A program made the position numbers and the translations under genes. A DNA stretch of 64,000 nucleotides. It comes from Morella rubra (lineage: Eukaryota > Streptophyta > Magnoliopsida > Fagales > Myricaceae). Under the pieces are notes generated by a model that saw only the letters and a list, made by a program, of their open reading frames with translations, made no database searches and had not been told where the DNA came from. The stretch spans positions 28,650,824 through 28,714,823 of the forward strand of contig CM025855.1 in assembly GCA_003952965.2 (NCBI GenBank), written 5' to 3'. Each line of letters starts with the position of its first letter. Positions within the stretch are counted from its first letter, which is position 1. Below are positions 45,530-58,263 of the stretch, piece after piece.

Positions 45530-48500
45530 TAATCAACCCCACCAAAAACAAAGTCAAGGAGGGGGAGGAGGATTGTCAGAACACAAAATATCAAATGGGA
45601 TACAACGAGAAGGAATAGATCCTTCCAAATTTTCAGAAACAGCCCATTTGGCCACATTGTGAGCTAATAAGTTCGCCCCTCGCCGAACGTGGGAAAATGA
45701 CCAGCTCACATGATCTTCCATAAGAGCTTTAATATCGCGGATAATAGGAGCAATGGACCAGTCCGGGGAATACGCCGAAAGGCTGAGAGCACTGCAGACT
45801 TGTAAGTTATCTCCCTCAAACACAACCAGAGGATAAGAAAGAGGCAAACCTCCTGAACAGCGAAAAGAGCTGCTCGGGCCTCTCCCACAAGGGGAGTACC
45901 GGGAGGATCTCTTTGTCCACGCAAAGAGTAGCAAGCCATCACTGTTGCGACAGACAACAGCTAACATCGAACAATCGGATCTGATGGCAACATCAAAATT
46001 GACTTTCCAGAAATTACAGCAGGGAGGAGACCACACAGCAGGCACAGCAGAAGGCTTAGCAGACCAAGCAAGAGAATGCTCCAAATAGAGCTTATGAATA
46101 CACCGAATGATGGTCCCAATATCATCCCTCTTTCCCTGATGAATGATTCGGTTACGAGAAAACCAAATAACATCCATAAGGATAGCCCCATACCGAATAA
46201 GATGATCGGCTTGATCTTCCAAAAACCCAAGGAGGGCAACCGGATCTAACAGAGCAGAAATCCAATCTAGAATAGTGCGACCAACAAACCTTGACGTCTG
46301 TAAACCCCAAGGAGACTCTCGCCAGGCTAAAACAGCTTAGGGGCAATAGAAGAAAATATGTTCAAGGGATTCCTCTTCTAATTCACAAAAAACACAAAGC
46401 AAATTGGCAGGACTCATAGGAAGAGTACGACGAAGAGCAGCTTTGCAAGGCAATATATTGGAAGCAACCTTCCAGATAAACATCTGGAGTCTATCTTGCA
46501 AATTCAGAGTCCAAATAGTCCTCTAGAGTGAAGTCGACGTCGCATGCAAGGGAGAAGGAGGGTTATCATCAAATAAAGTATAGGCAGATTTAAGCGTGAA
46601 AGTACCTTTGGAATCCAAAAACCAAATAATGCTATCAGGAGGAGTGACCGGCAGATGAATACCAAGTATAATATCAGCATCATGTGGACAAAAAACAAGC
46701 CGAACCTTGTCCACATCCCAAGAACTAGTACCAAGAAGAATAAATCCACCACTTTAGAATAATCATCGAGAGGAAGGGTAGGATCGCGCGGGAGGGAATG
46801 AACCGATCCCTGTGGGGAAGCCAAGGGTCCAGCTAGGTCCGCACTGCATTACCAGAGGAGATCTGGAAACAACAGCCCTTTGCGAAAATAATCACTCAAT
46901 TGTTCAATTCCCTACCAAACCCACGAGGGAGAGGCCACACGTGTAGAATCCCATACAAATTGGGAGGACAAGTATTTAGCTCTGAGGGCCACAATCCATG
47001 GAGCAGCCGAATCCGAGTGGATAGCCCAAGCTAATTTCAACACCAAGGCTCTGTTATATTCCACATGGGTCGAAGACCAAGCTCCCCTTCAGATTTGGAA
47101 AGGCAGATAGACGACCAAGATTTAGGAGTCCAATTATGCCTCTTATCAGCCTTGAAGCCCCACCAAAATCTCATAAATAGAGAATCAATTTGCGAGCACA
47201 CAGATTTGGGAAGAAGATAATGGGACATGGTATAAATAGGAAGGGCAGAAGCAACAGATCGAATCAAAATCGTACGCCCCGCTTGCGAAAGGAGTTTCGC
47301 CTTCCAACCTTCTACACAGTTTTTAACCTTCGCCACTAGATCAGAGAAAATCTGCCTTTTATTAGGGCCAATAATAACAGGGAACACCCAAATGCTTGCC
47401 CAGGCTACCAGAATTCCTTAGATTCAAAATACCACAAATATCATGCTTAGTATCATTCCGAGTATTTTTACTGAAACTAACAGAAGACTTACGAACGTTG
47501 AGGCGCTGACCAGACCAACCACCATACTTAATCAAACATGCATCACCGCTTGAGCTTCCCCAACTGTGGCCTGGGTAAATAATAAGAGATCATCCGCGAA
47601 GAGAAGATGGGTAATAGGTGGGGCGTCACGAGCGATGGAAACGCCATGAATGAGGCGATTAGCTTCAGTTGTCATAAGGAGGTGGGAGAGAACCTCAGAT
47701 CTAATAATGAAGAGGAAAGGCGCCATCGGATCGCCTTGACGCAATCCTCGAGAAGGACGAATAAAACCAAAAGAGGTACCATTCAAAAGTATAGAGCAAG
47801 AAGCTGAAGATAAACATTGCTCAACCCATCCAATAAAACAAGGATCAAAGCCAAACCGCTCCATAGCCACAAGAATTAGCTTCCATTCCATACTATCATA
47901 AGCCTTTTCAATATCAGAGCGAATAGCCATCAATTTGCGACCTGTCCTGCGCTTCTTCAAAACAAGAACAATTTCATGGGCTAAAATAGAATTCTCATGT
48001 ATATGGCGCCCAGGTACGAAGGCAGCTTGAAAGGGTGAAATAAGCTTATCAATCACCATTCTCAAACGATTAGCCAAAATCTTAGTGATCAATTTAGAGA
48101 CCACATTACAAAGGCTAATGGGTCGATATTAGGAGATTTGAGTGGGACACTCCCCTTTAGGAATCAAAACCACATGACAGTTATTAATCTCCCGAGACAT
48201 AAAACCAGATATAAAGAAGCATTGCACCTTATCAACAACCCCTCCCACATATTCTAGAATTTCTTATAAAAAAATAGCAGTCATCCCGTCAGGACCCAAG
48301 GCTTTAAAGGAACCCAAAGAGAGTAAAGTGGAATGAATTACCTCAACGGAAGGAATATCACAAAGGACAGCATTCTCAGCAGCGGTAATAACTGAAGATA
48401 GCAACCCTTCAAGATCCACAGGAACTACTAGTTGAATGGAGTGGTACATATGGCAAAAATAATTCAAAATATAGCAACCAATGTCTTCCCTGGAAGAGAG

Positions 48501-49646
48501 CCACTCACCCTCTTCAGTTTTTAGAAACTCAATGGAATTGCGGCGTCTACGAATAACCATAGAAGTATGAAAATATTTGGTATTGAGATCCCTAGTGGTG
48601 AGCCAAATCTCGCGAGATTTCATACGCTACATTTCTTCCTCCTTTCTCAACTCCTCATTGAGACCCACAATCAGATTCTTCTCTAGAACACATAAAGCAC
48701 TGGAAGCATCCTGAGATTGGACCCAAGCGATACTACTCCTCAACTTAGAAATATTTTCTTGCAAACAACCAAGATGGGATTTATTCCAGTCTCGAAGACC
48801 TTTCTTTGTATTTTTAGTACGAAGACACAAACGAAAGGCCGGGGATCCAAACTAATCAATAGCCCAACAACTACGAACCACCTGCTCACAACCAGCATCT
48901 TTTAACCAGAAAGATTCAAATCGTAAAGGTTTCTGCAGAGCAATCGCACCACCATCTGTTTCCAATAGCAAAGGAGAGTGATTTGAGGCCGACCGAACCA
49001 AGTGGGAAATTTTAGCACGTGGAAATAAAGTTATCCAATCACTATTTGCCAAGGCGCGATCCAATCTCTCTTTGATGTTAGCCAGCCCACCTCTATTATT
49101 AGACCACGTAAAGGGAGAGCCACAAAAGCCAAGATCAATCAAGCCATGAGAATCAATAAGCAACTGAAGAGGGTTACGGGAAGAAGAAGTAAGAGGCAAA
49201 CCACCATGCTTCTCCCAATCAGCAAGCAAGCAGTTAAAGTCACCCATACAAAGCCAAGGGCCACCAAAAGAATTTGCCAAATCATCCAAACCCGACCAGA
49301 AAGCATCTTTCAAATGCCATTTAGTGGGACCACAAACACAAGTAATCAGTCAGGAGAAGTTAGAAGGATCAGAATACACCAACAAACTAACAGAGTTTTG
49401 ATTAATAGCAACAAGTTCAACATCCACCCCCGGTTTCCAAGCAAAGACGATGCCACCACAGTGACCAACAGGGGGAAAATTAACAAAGCGAAAGAAACCG
49501 ACCCTATACAAAGGGCGCTGAACATCAAAAAGTTTAGTTTCAGAAAGACACAAGAAATCTAAAGACAAGTTCCTCTCCAAAGACCGGAGCTCTCGAACTG
49601 CCACCACCCGGCCAATTCTGCGGCAGTTCCAATAAAGTCCTCTCAC
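45530..49646 (-). pseudogene. LINE-B ORF2: endonuclease, reverse transcriptase, RNase H
   Basis: Starts MRGLYWNCRRIGR at 49646, as usual for plant L1 ORF2. The apurinic endonuclease part holds LDFLCLSETKL, WLCMGDFNC, LIDLGFCGSPFTWSNNR, ERLDRALANSDW and SNHSPLL (49646-48930). RT motifs include GPDGMTAIF, YRPISLCNVVSKLITKILAN, FVPGRHIHENSILAHE, SDIEKAYDSMEW, PSRGLRQGDPMAPFLF and catalytic FADDLLLF (near 47590). A WWGFK block (near 47160), zf-RVT (about 46600-46330, FTLKSAYTLF) and RNase H (46040-45620; KVNFDVAIRSD, VFEGDNLQV, GANLLAHNVAKW) follow. Stops interrupt it near 49350, 48850, 48627, 48264 and 48130, with frame changes around 47530, 47400, 46830-46240. Probably inactive. Confidence 0.9.
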
Positions 49647-49978
49647 TGACCCATTGGGGGTGATTGAGGGCCCACCATCATGCCCGGTTTGAAAGTAAAG
49701 GAGAGCTGCACATGCAGCACATCAACAGAAGCCAAATCCAAACTGTCATCAACCAGAACATACTTATGCGGAGATTGGCGCTTCAGCAGAGCAATCTTAG
49801 CACGCCTTGCTTTCAGAACAGCCAAAGTAAGATGCTCCTCCAGATCAGCAGGGTCGGGGTCTAAAGACGCATTCAAGGCAGACTTATTCGCAACCGAGCC
49901 ATGCCACTTGATAGGAGAACGGGTCAAAGAGACCCCACGCTTAGAGTCAAACGCAACATCAAGGAAAAATTCAGATTT

Positions 49979-51669
49979 TCATTTAGAAGGACAACTAAAC
50001 GGAGCCACAGGAAAGCCAAGAGAAAGGGTTGGTATGGGCTGGGCCGAAGCAAGAGGACCATCAACTAGACGATGGAAAGACCCCTGCAAAGGATTCAAAT
50101 AAGTCTCACCAGCATCAACCATGGGCTTTTTACCCTTGTCATCAAAGGGACTAGAAATTGGCCCGCACACTGCCTCATCAACATGGAAAGCACAGTCCAG
50201 CTTCTCAAATAGACCCAAAGTTGGCCTCAGAACCTCACGAGAAGGAGATACAGATACCTTGGGCAGAACACTCTTTTTCAAACTTCGACGAGAAACGAGA
50301 CGGGCAGGGACAGCTTTCTTGGCCTGGCCTATCCCCAACAAATCTTTCAACGCGGGACTAGAAAAAAAGAGAACACTGCTTCCAGCCTCAGAAATAACAG
50401 CATCCGAAACACCCCTCAGGAGAGGAAAGTCAACAGGGTTTGTCTGGCGCATGCCCAGAGTAGCAGATAGAGAGGGTTGACCTGTAGTCTGAGCCTTAGC
50501 AGGAACTTCCATTTCGGTGATGCGACCAGACGCAGAAGCATGCTCAGGGGCAGATAACAGATTACCCGAGGAGCTAATATGTGCCAAAGTGGGAAAAACC
50601 CGGCACAGACTTCTAGACGAGGTTGCGTGCTGAGAACTAGCCAATTCCTCCCCAAAAACCACCACCAACCGCTAAGCCACCATAGACGGTTGCACTGAGG
50701 AGCAACCACCATTATCAGACGAAGACTTCCACGAGGGAGAAGATGAATTCTGTCCAGCACTGCCATGACGGGAGGGTTGCACAACTCGAACATTAAGATC
50801 CCGTCGAAGACTAATTGACTCGGCCCTCATTTTGTAGTCAAACAAAGGTTTTCCTTCAAAACCTCAGCTGCACGACAAGAGTGCTGGATATGGCCAATCT
50901 TGCCACAAGCATAGCAAAAATCTACTAGCTTTTCATACTTGAACTACACCTAAGCTGGTGAGAGACCAGATCGGGGGATAAGAAAGCCAGCCACCAACGG
51001 TTTATCAAGATCAAATTCCACCCGAAGGCGAAAAAAACTACGCTTGGACACAGCAAGATACGCATTGGAATCAAGTTCCAACAGCTTTCCCAGCTTGAGC
51101 CCAATATACTTTGCATTGGCTTCCCCCATACGGTTCCGAGGTAAACCTTGCACTTGCACCCAAAAGTTCACCGATTTAAACGATACTTCATAGAGAGCCA
51201 TAAGAGGTTCCCATTGCCGAAATACCATAAGCTGTCCCCTAACATTCCAAGGAGAAAGTTGCATGATGAAACGACAGTCTTCCTCTTTCAAAAAGTGGAA
51301 CATGTAAGTATTAGGCTCCATTTCTTCAACTAAAAATTCCTTTATATTGGTCCATGCTACTTTGAAAGTGGCATGAACAACTGATGCAGCGATAGGCCTG
51401 ACCGCAAGCACCTTAGCCACCATCGAGAGCATCAAAAGTTGTTCCTCCGCAGATGAAATTGGTTCCAAGACAGAACGGAACTCGTCCCAGCCTAAAGCTT
51501 GGATGCGTTGAACAAGACAATCCATATCTGGAGACAGAGACATCGGGGAGAAAAAAAAGAGTAAAGGAAAGGGAGATAATGATGAGAAGAAGGCCAAAGG
51601 ATAGGTAGAGTCACCGGAACAGGGAGAACGAAACCTCCACAACACAGGGAAAACCCTATAAAACTTCAC
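49979..51669 (-). pseudogene. LINE-B ORF1: DUF4283 and CCHC zinc-knuckle protein
   Basis: The nucleic-acid-binding ORF1 of a plant L1 LINE. A frame opens at 51669, but the likelier start is MSLSPDMDCLVQ at 51543. The DUF4283 domain follows (ISSAEEQLLMLSMVAKVLA, MFHFLKEEDCRFIMQLSPWN, GQLMVFRQWEPLMA, FWVQVQGLPRNRM). After two stops near 50942-50949 comes a zinc knuckle C-x2-C-x4-H-x4-C (FCYACGKIGHIQHSC, about 50880-50920), then a Ser/Pro-rich tail in an open frame 50668-49979 (229 codons). It precedes ORF2 by about 330 bp, the usual order. Confidence 0.88.
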
Positions 51670-51730
51670 GAAGAAGTACGGATGCGAAAAAAAGTACGGA
51701 GAGAAAGCCGTACAATTAAAACTTTCAATA

Positions 51731-51744
51731 TTCCCAATGAGATT
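51731..51744. repeat. Right target-site duplication of LINE-B
   Basis: TTCCCAATGAGATT. After it the 3' end of LINE-A resumes (GTAAACTGTGATGACC to the A tail). Confidence 0.92.
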
Positions 51745-51822
51745 GTAAACTGTGATGACCCTGTTTGTTTGAATAGGGCTCCCCTATAATGAAGTTTTCA
51801 TGTTGCTTAGAAAAAAAAAAAA

Positions 51823-51839
51823 AAAAGCAACATAGTTTA
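51823..51839. repeat. Right target-site duplication of LINE-A
   Basis: AAAAGCAACATAGTTTA after the A tail, partner of 38319-38335. Confidence 0.88.
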
Positions 51840-52152
51840 GTTTAAGGAAGTACCCTTTCGTTCAAAATAAAAGAAATAATAAAAAAAATGACTAAAAAAA
51901 AAAAACACGCTAGGTTGTCTAATTGCATGAAAGGTTAATTCGAGTGACTTTTTCTAAAGTTTGGAGGCGTTAAAATTAGTTTTGAATAATGGAGTCATGT
52001 AATACATACTAATTCATAAATGAACAAACTGTCCAAATGATACACAAAGGAAAAAAAAAAAAAAAAAAAGAATATTTTACCATATTGCTTGGAAGAGTTA
52101 TATATATCCAAAAACACATATACATGGGATAAATTTCCTATATATATATATA
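51840..52152. other. AT-rich gap
   Basis: A-runs and a TA-repeat (about 52138-52151); nothing else seen. Confidence 0.5.
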
Positions 52153-52533
52153 AGGGGAAAATGCACTTTTCACCCACAAACTACCGGAGTAGTGACACAT
52201 TGCACCCCAAACTACCATCTTTAAGACATTGCACCCTCAAACTACCAATGTTATACATTTTGCACCCTAAACTACCCACTTTGACACATTACACCCTCCA
52301 ACTACTAATATTAAACACTTTGCACCCTCCATTTGACAATAATACCTTTAAGAAATTAATGAATTGACAACAATATCTAAGGGCATTATCATCATTTTAG
52401 TTTTGAAAATTTGATAAAGGGTGCAAAGTGTTAAAAATTGGTAGTTAAAGGGTGCAATGTGTCAAAATTGGTAGTTTAGGGTGCAAAGTGTAAAATATAT
52501 GGTAGTTCGTGGGTGAAAAGTGTATTTTCGCCT
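52153..52533. mobile_element. MITE with internal TTTGCACCCT repeats
   Basis: About 380 bp. Left tip AGGGGAAAATGCACTTTTCA is the imperfect complement of the right tip (AGGCGAAAATACACTTTTCA). Both halves are built of a 30-35-bp word, CATTTTGCACCCTAAACTACC-like, repeated about five times on the left and as its complement three times on the right, so the whole can fold into a long hairpin. Flanks are TATATATA on both sides, so the duplication cannot be read exactly but fits 7-9 bp. Confidence 0.8.
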
Positions 52534-55500
52534 ATATATAATTCTCAAAATAATCTTGACAGTTAGATCCTATGATCACGAGGAGGAAAATATAGGCTAC
52601 GTGATGCAATATTGAGGATTGGATTCTATCGGAGAGTGCATATAAGTGAGTCTTAATAGCTTAAAGCTCAGTGTGATGGAATTTATAACTTTCACTCTAA
52701 AATAACACCGGCACCATAGTCTGAGAGAGAAAATAGTTTTTTTTTTCTTATATCCAGTAGCCTCTAATTACTCTAACTCAAGTTTATCTAGGATATCCAG
52801 ATCCCCAAATATAAATAGGTTAGACTGCAAGGCGAGCGATCTCATGTTACAAATAAATTAACATCAACATAAATCCGAGCGAGTAATCCATGGGCCTGCT
52901 AGGTATATTGGGCTTTAGTTTCTTAGATAAGTCTTCAAAAATGTTGAACGAGTCCTATCTCCTTCAAAGGGCTGATACCGTTAATTCATGACCACTGGAT
53001 GACTTCCCAAGTCTTAACTTCTACGGGCCCACACAAGCAAACTCATGTCCTAAAAAGTAATATTGGGGCATTGTGTAAATTATATGTGATTTTTTTTGGC
53101 CCATGGTTAAAAGCAAATCCCCATTTTGGCCTGGGGAAGTCCTTGGGAAGCATGGCCTAGAGTCTGGAAATCTGACCACCCAGAAGAAGAGAATAAAACA
53201 GGACCAAAAAAACAAAAAAACAAATGAGAGAGGAGATTCCAAATATGTTGTATAGGGCCGAAAATAGGCCAGAAAGCATCGCGCCAAACCCCAATAAAAT
53301 GGTTTATGTATTTCATTATTTATTTCCGTTCTGCAACCAAATTTAAAAGAAAAAAAAAATTGAAAGAAGTTTGCTGTCGGATAAAGTGATACGTGTAGTA
53401 GTTCGCAACATATAGTACAATCATCAGCCTATAATTATTGCACTGAAAATATGTTTCGCTTATAAACGAGGTAAAGAAGATGGTCTTCGGATGATACAAA
53501 GAAGACGTTCGGTTAGAGGATTTTTTGAATTCATACAAAATATTCTACAACCAAACATCATTCTTAACATTACATAAAAATAACTAAAATACGTGTACCA
53601 ATAAAATTAACATCACTTAAAAATTCTCAAAACACAAAAAATTCTCAAAAAACACTGCAATCGAACAAGCTCAAAGTTTATGAAAATATTATAAATTATC
53701 ATCAATTACTTTGTTCCTCCAGGACGTTCACTAAAACCCCACAAACAAGAAGAAGAAAATTAAAAATCTTGAGATTTTCTAGTATAAGAATTTCTTTTGT
53801 TTTGTTAGATGGACTATTTTCACCAAAATAGCTAAACGACAATCAATCAATTTGTAATTTCTGTTTTTTTTTTTTTCCAAGACAAAAGAAAGTGTCTAAC
53901 TTTGATGGGTGGCGTATAGGAAGCGAAGACATCGGGACAAAAAAGGGACGATCACTAAAAGACAATAATAAAAATAAAAGAAGTGTGTACTCGAAGAAAG
54001 AGAGAAGTAAGGAGCGAGGTTGTCCGATGGTTTAAGCACTAAGGAAGATGAGGATTAGGCATAAACTATTCGATGTATGTAGGCTTTAAATATTACATCA
54101 GCTGGGTTGGCTTTACGTCTTAATCAGATTTCTGGTAAGTAGATATGCAGCGGCCTAAACTTCGTACAAAGATGAGCAGGAACTTGGAGATTGTGACGCA
54201 AAGCCACCACTAGACGATTTAAAAAAAAAAACAGAAAACCATGCGCAAAGCTTAGCAATTATTAGCCCATTAGTCAATAATTCTTTAAGACGGTACTAAT
54301 TGGATTAATACACTCACGTTTGGGAGCATTCCCCTTCTCCCAAGGCGTTCCGTCTTAGTTTCTTTCTTTTTCAATCAATCTACGAGTTTGTTTACTATCT
54401 AGGGGTGCCTTTTTCTTCTTACATTCAATGAAGTAGCCAATAATTTTATTCCACAAGTTTTTTTTTTTTTTTAAATCAGGTTTTAGCTTTGGAGGAAAGA
54501 TATATATATATAAAGAGGCATTTTGATTATTTGGTACTATTTGAGCTATAGTTATTATCTGAGGTTTTAATAGTCACATATCAATATTTTTAATAATTTT
54601 TTATATTTGGACAAAATAGAGATACATAAAAAAAAATTAAGCATTATACCTATTCCTTTTTAAATTGTTCTATCCAATTGGTGGGAAATTATAAAGAATG
54701 TTAGTCCAATAATGACACTATGTGATTATAGACCTACCTCTAATTATGATCCCGTCTTGTTGGATTGCACCAAGTTCGAAAATTTCTCCAATTCTTCAGA
54801 TACCTCTTCCTCCGTCTTTTTAAATGAAAAGCACCTTTTACTTTTTAACAAGCATCTCCACAGTAGAAAACAGTTGTACCCTTTTATGGTGGCCACTAAA
54901 CTCCAAAATCTAAGGGTTTGCATCACCTTTATATTAGGTAGCTTTGCGTTTATCCGAGCATGTTTTAACTATGATTAGTCTCTGTTTCAAGCACGCAATT
55001 AATCCCCAATTGAAAGCTGTGTAAGAGAGGCCTTCTTCCACTTGTCAAATCACAAGCCCCCAGGATGTAAAAGAAGTCCATTTTGCCAGGAGCCTGTATT
55101 CTCCGTATGCTTTTGACAATGAAAGAGAAGAAGGGGGAGACAAGATAATTAGAGCAACTTGCTTGGCCTTTTGTCCACTTCCAAGCAACTTGTCTGGTCC
55201 TACAATCTCCGACGATCTTTTCTTGAGGTAATTCTCAGGGAATGATTTTTTTTTTTTCTTTGCGTTATTCCCTTTCTATCTTTGCTTGGCCTCATACCCA
55301 GTTTGTGTTATTCCTTTTCTCACTGTTTGAAAATTAACACTTTTTACTCATTTAGTCCCACAATTCATAGTCACAGTACACAAATTGGATACAGCAACAT
55401 CTTGAATTGTCTTTTGTCTTGCAACTGATTAATTTGGTCTGGTCCGAGCTAGACCATGGATTTGATCTTGAGTAAACAGTAGTCATCCAAATTATTGGAA

Positions 55501-57691
55501 CTTTTCTAGAAGCCGCAAAGTATGAAAAGAAAGAGACTTTTGTTTCCCAGACTAAAATGAGTAGACATGATGAAAGTTGGAGACATGGGGATTTTCTTCT
55601 TTCACCTCATAACAAGTTCTTTTACTTTTCCATCAGATACTAATAAACATATAATGATGGGTTTTCAAATATCGTTGATGACAATGCTATATTAATTAAA
55701 ATGTTAATTTTTTCCTTTATTTCATTACTATTTTGCCCAAGAGAAAAGTAACACAACGATGAACCTCTTCTCTTATGTTGTATGGCTGTAGTAATGGTAT
55801 TAGGTAAATTAACTTTATTGTCATCCTCTAAAATCCGATTATCTGAGGTCTGTAATGAGTCGTTACGTGACTTCCCACCGACATACAAGAGTTGGAACAA
55901 ATTATGTCACTGTTGGGATGGAAAACTAGGAATAGTTTGGACTAAACTTTGAAAAGTATTACCCACTCAAATCACAGTCATCTTCTACTTCATTCGGAGC
56001 AGCTAAATCAAACATCTGAGTTAAACCGAAACTTTGTCGTTTTTGTCTACAAGAGTGCACCAACACTACGGCATGCCTTAACATGAAGACAACAGCATTA
56101 ATCAACCATCAGACCGCACAGATGTTTGAAGTAATATTATTGGTCAAAAGTATTCAAGTTTTCTTTTTTCTGCGGTTCGGAAGAGCATTTTCTGTTTCGA
56201 TTTCCTCTGCATCTTTTGCCAGCATCTTTTCTTCTTTGATTTGCTCTGCAACAATTTCTTAGCAAAGGCTGGTTCCTAGTGCCGCCATACGTTGAGTGGT
56301 GAAGAAGAGGATGTGTCTATCCTTTCTGATCTTTTTTTGCAGCCCATGAGCCGCCAAAGGGAAAGCTTTTTTTCTTGGGGGTTAAAAAATAGTCTAAAGT
56401 CAAGTCTCTGAATTTAGCTCGAAATAAAATAGTCACTAAATTGAACAAAAAAGTCTATTTTATAACGTCAAAATATATAAGGTCTTACGTCAAGATCCAC
56501 ACTGTCTAAACTGCTAAGCGAATTTTTACAAGGCACGTGTTTTTTACATAGACCGTGATTCACATGGAGGGTGATACTTCACAAAATTAAAGGGTTAACA
56601 ACGAATTTAGACTTTAGTCCTTAAGGTTTTCCCACGTTTATTCAGATGCTGGCATATTTGAAAATTAGAAATGACACGTGGCCAATGATGTTGCAAATAT
56701 CTCAGCATCTTTTGTTAATGAAAGATATGGAGATGAACATATAGGTCTATTTTTTAAGGAAAATTTTACCACAAGTACTGATTTGTAACTTTTTTTAAGT
56801 AGGGTATTAAATTACACTAGCTATTCATATATTAGAGAAATCGTGTGTGCATTTATGTGAATTTTTTTTAAAAAAAAATGGCTTAATTAATCTGTCAATA
56901 CCTGCTGTTTAACTTTTTCTCAATTTAGTCCCTCAATTTTAATTCTTGAAAGTCAACTATTTGTTCCAAAAAAAATCTATTTTAATAGTGACATGCTTTT
57001 TATTAACAAAAATATGCATATATTCCTTCTTCATGGTCTGTGTTGGGACGGAAAGACTTTATTGAGATAAATAGTTAAACCCAGAAACTCTTAGGAGAAG
57101 AATTGAAATTGAAAACCCAAATTGAAAAAAAGTTATTTTGTAAGAAATAATAGATTAATTAAGATTCAAAAAAGTTAGTAAAAACAAAAATAAGTGGAAA
57201 CTAAGAAAAAAAAACAGAAAAATTAAAAGAATCTCAACTAAAACAATAAAAAAAATTAAAATTAAAATAGAAATAAAAGGCAAAAACAAAATATGTGGGT
57301 AAAATCATCATTTCACTAATCAAAAATATCAATTTCTCTTCAAACTAAGGAGTAGTTGAGGGATGAAATATAACCAAAACAATAGTTGCAAAGTTTTAGA
57401 AACTTAATAGTGAAAAGTGTATTTAACTCATAAATAAATGAATTAAGAAAAATTAAATAACAAACTTAAAACTTAAATAGGTGCCCAAAGAGAAATGTGG
57501 CTTCGTATTATTTGGGGTGATGATAAAATTTTATTAAGTTTTTAGATGGAAGCTGATGGTAAATCGTAGGATTATTTGTGATTCACGAAAACCTATAGAC
57601 TAAATGAGTCATTAACCCAAAATTAAAACTAAAAACTATACAAATACATGAAATGACTAAATAATATATATAACTAAAATGCAAGATTGTG
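52534..57691. other. AT-rich intergenic sequence
   Basis: No gene recognised. Short open frames have no family features. Sequence near 56380-56640 has a weak inverted pair of AGTCTAAAGTC/GACTTTAGTC words that may be the ends of an old MITE. Many A/T runs. Confidence 0.45.
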
Positions 57692-58263
57692 ATAGCATTC
57701 CTAGCAGCTTATTCAAATTTGACTTTCTATTTTAACCAAAAAGTACACTTCTCTATTTTAACTATCAACTTTTTAAAAATACCCACAGCAGCTTCTCTAT
57801 TTTAACCATCTACTTTTACTATTCTATTTAAATATTATTATTCAAAGATTTCTTTATTCTTTCTCTAATATTTATATTTTTGAATATTCATTTTATTGTA
57901 ACGGTTATATTTTTGAATATTTGTCTTATCCTAAAAATGGCAGATTTTTTAATTTTTGTCTTTTCCTAACGCCTGACATTTTTTAAGAACCTGAGATGGG
58001 AGACCAGAGAGGGAGAGCGTGAGAGCTGGGAGGAAGAAAAGAAAAAGAAAAAGAAAAAAAATAAGGAAAAATATTAATATTTTAATATAAAGAAGTGAAC
58101 AGTGATTATCTAAAAATAGAGAACCACTGTTCACATGTTAAAATTTTTTGTTAAAAATTGTTAGAATGGATAAGCTGCTAAAGGGTATTTTTTAGCTTTT
58201 TTGTTAAATTGGTTCTCTATTCTAACCAAAATGTTAGAATAGAGAACCTACTAGTAATGCTAC
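57692..58263. mobile_element. MITE-like element
   Basis: Left TAGCATTCCTAGCAGCTT pairs with the complement of the right end (TAGCATTACTAGTAGGTT). TTCTCTATTTTAACC words on the left recur as GGTTAGAATAGAGAA-type words on the right. Target duplication not readable. Confidence 0.5.

Larger units (their letters stand above)
45507..51730 (-). mobile_element. LINE-B: near full-length L1 LINE with RNase H, inserted in LINE-A
   Basis: A 6.2-kb element on the minus strand. Its A tail shows as the T-run at 45507-45515 and its 5' end is at 51730. A perfect 14-bp duplication bounds it. It keeps both ORFs: ORF1 (DUF4283 plus CCHC knuckle) and ORF2 (endonuclease, RT, zf-RVT, RNase H). Each has a handful of stops or frame changes. 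The perfect duplication and long open stretches suggest it is younger than LINE-A. Confidence 0.93.
38336..51822 (+). mobile_element. LINE-A: 5'-truncated L1 LINE with RNase H, hosting two later insertions
   Basis: The element starts inside the end of the endonuclease domain (SDHNPRPFRF) and ends with a 16-base A tail at 51811-51826. A 17-bp duplication flanks it. Without the two insertions it is about 3.4 kb. The hAT element splits it at 38696/42538 and LINE-B splits it at 45506/51745. Coding parts run on the plus strand: linker before RT (38388-38690), RT (42538-43700), zinc-finger RT-associated domain (about 44460-44790) and RNase H (45085-45470). Confidence 0.92.

Noticed and set aside
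49146-50480. Several plus-strand open frames of 119-140 codons
   Set aside because: They are antisense shadows of LINE-B ORF1 and ORF2, whose domains are clear on the minus strand.
54712-54978. 88-codon plus-strand open frame
   Set aside because: AT-rich sequence without domain features; likely chance.
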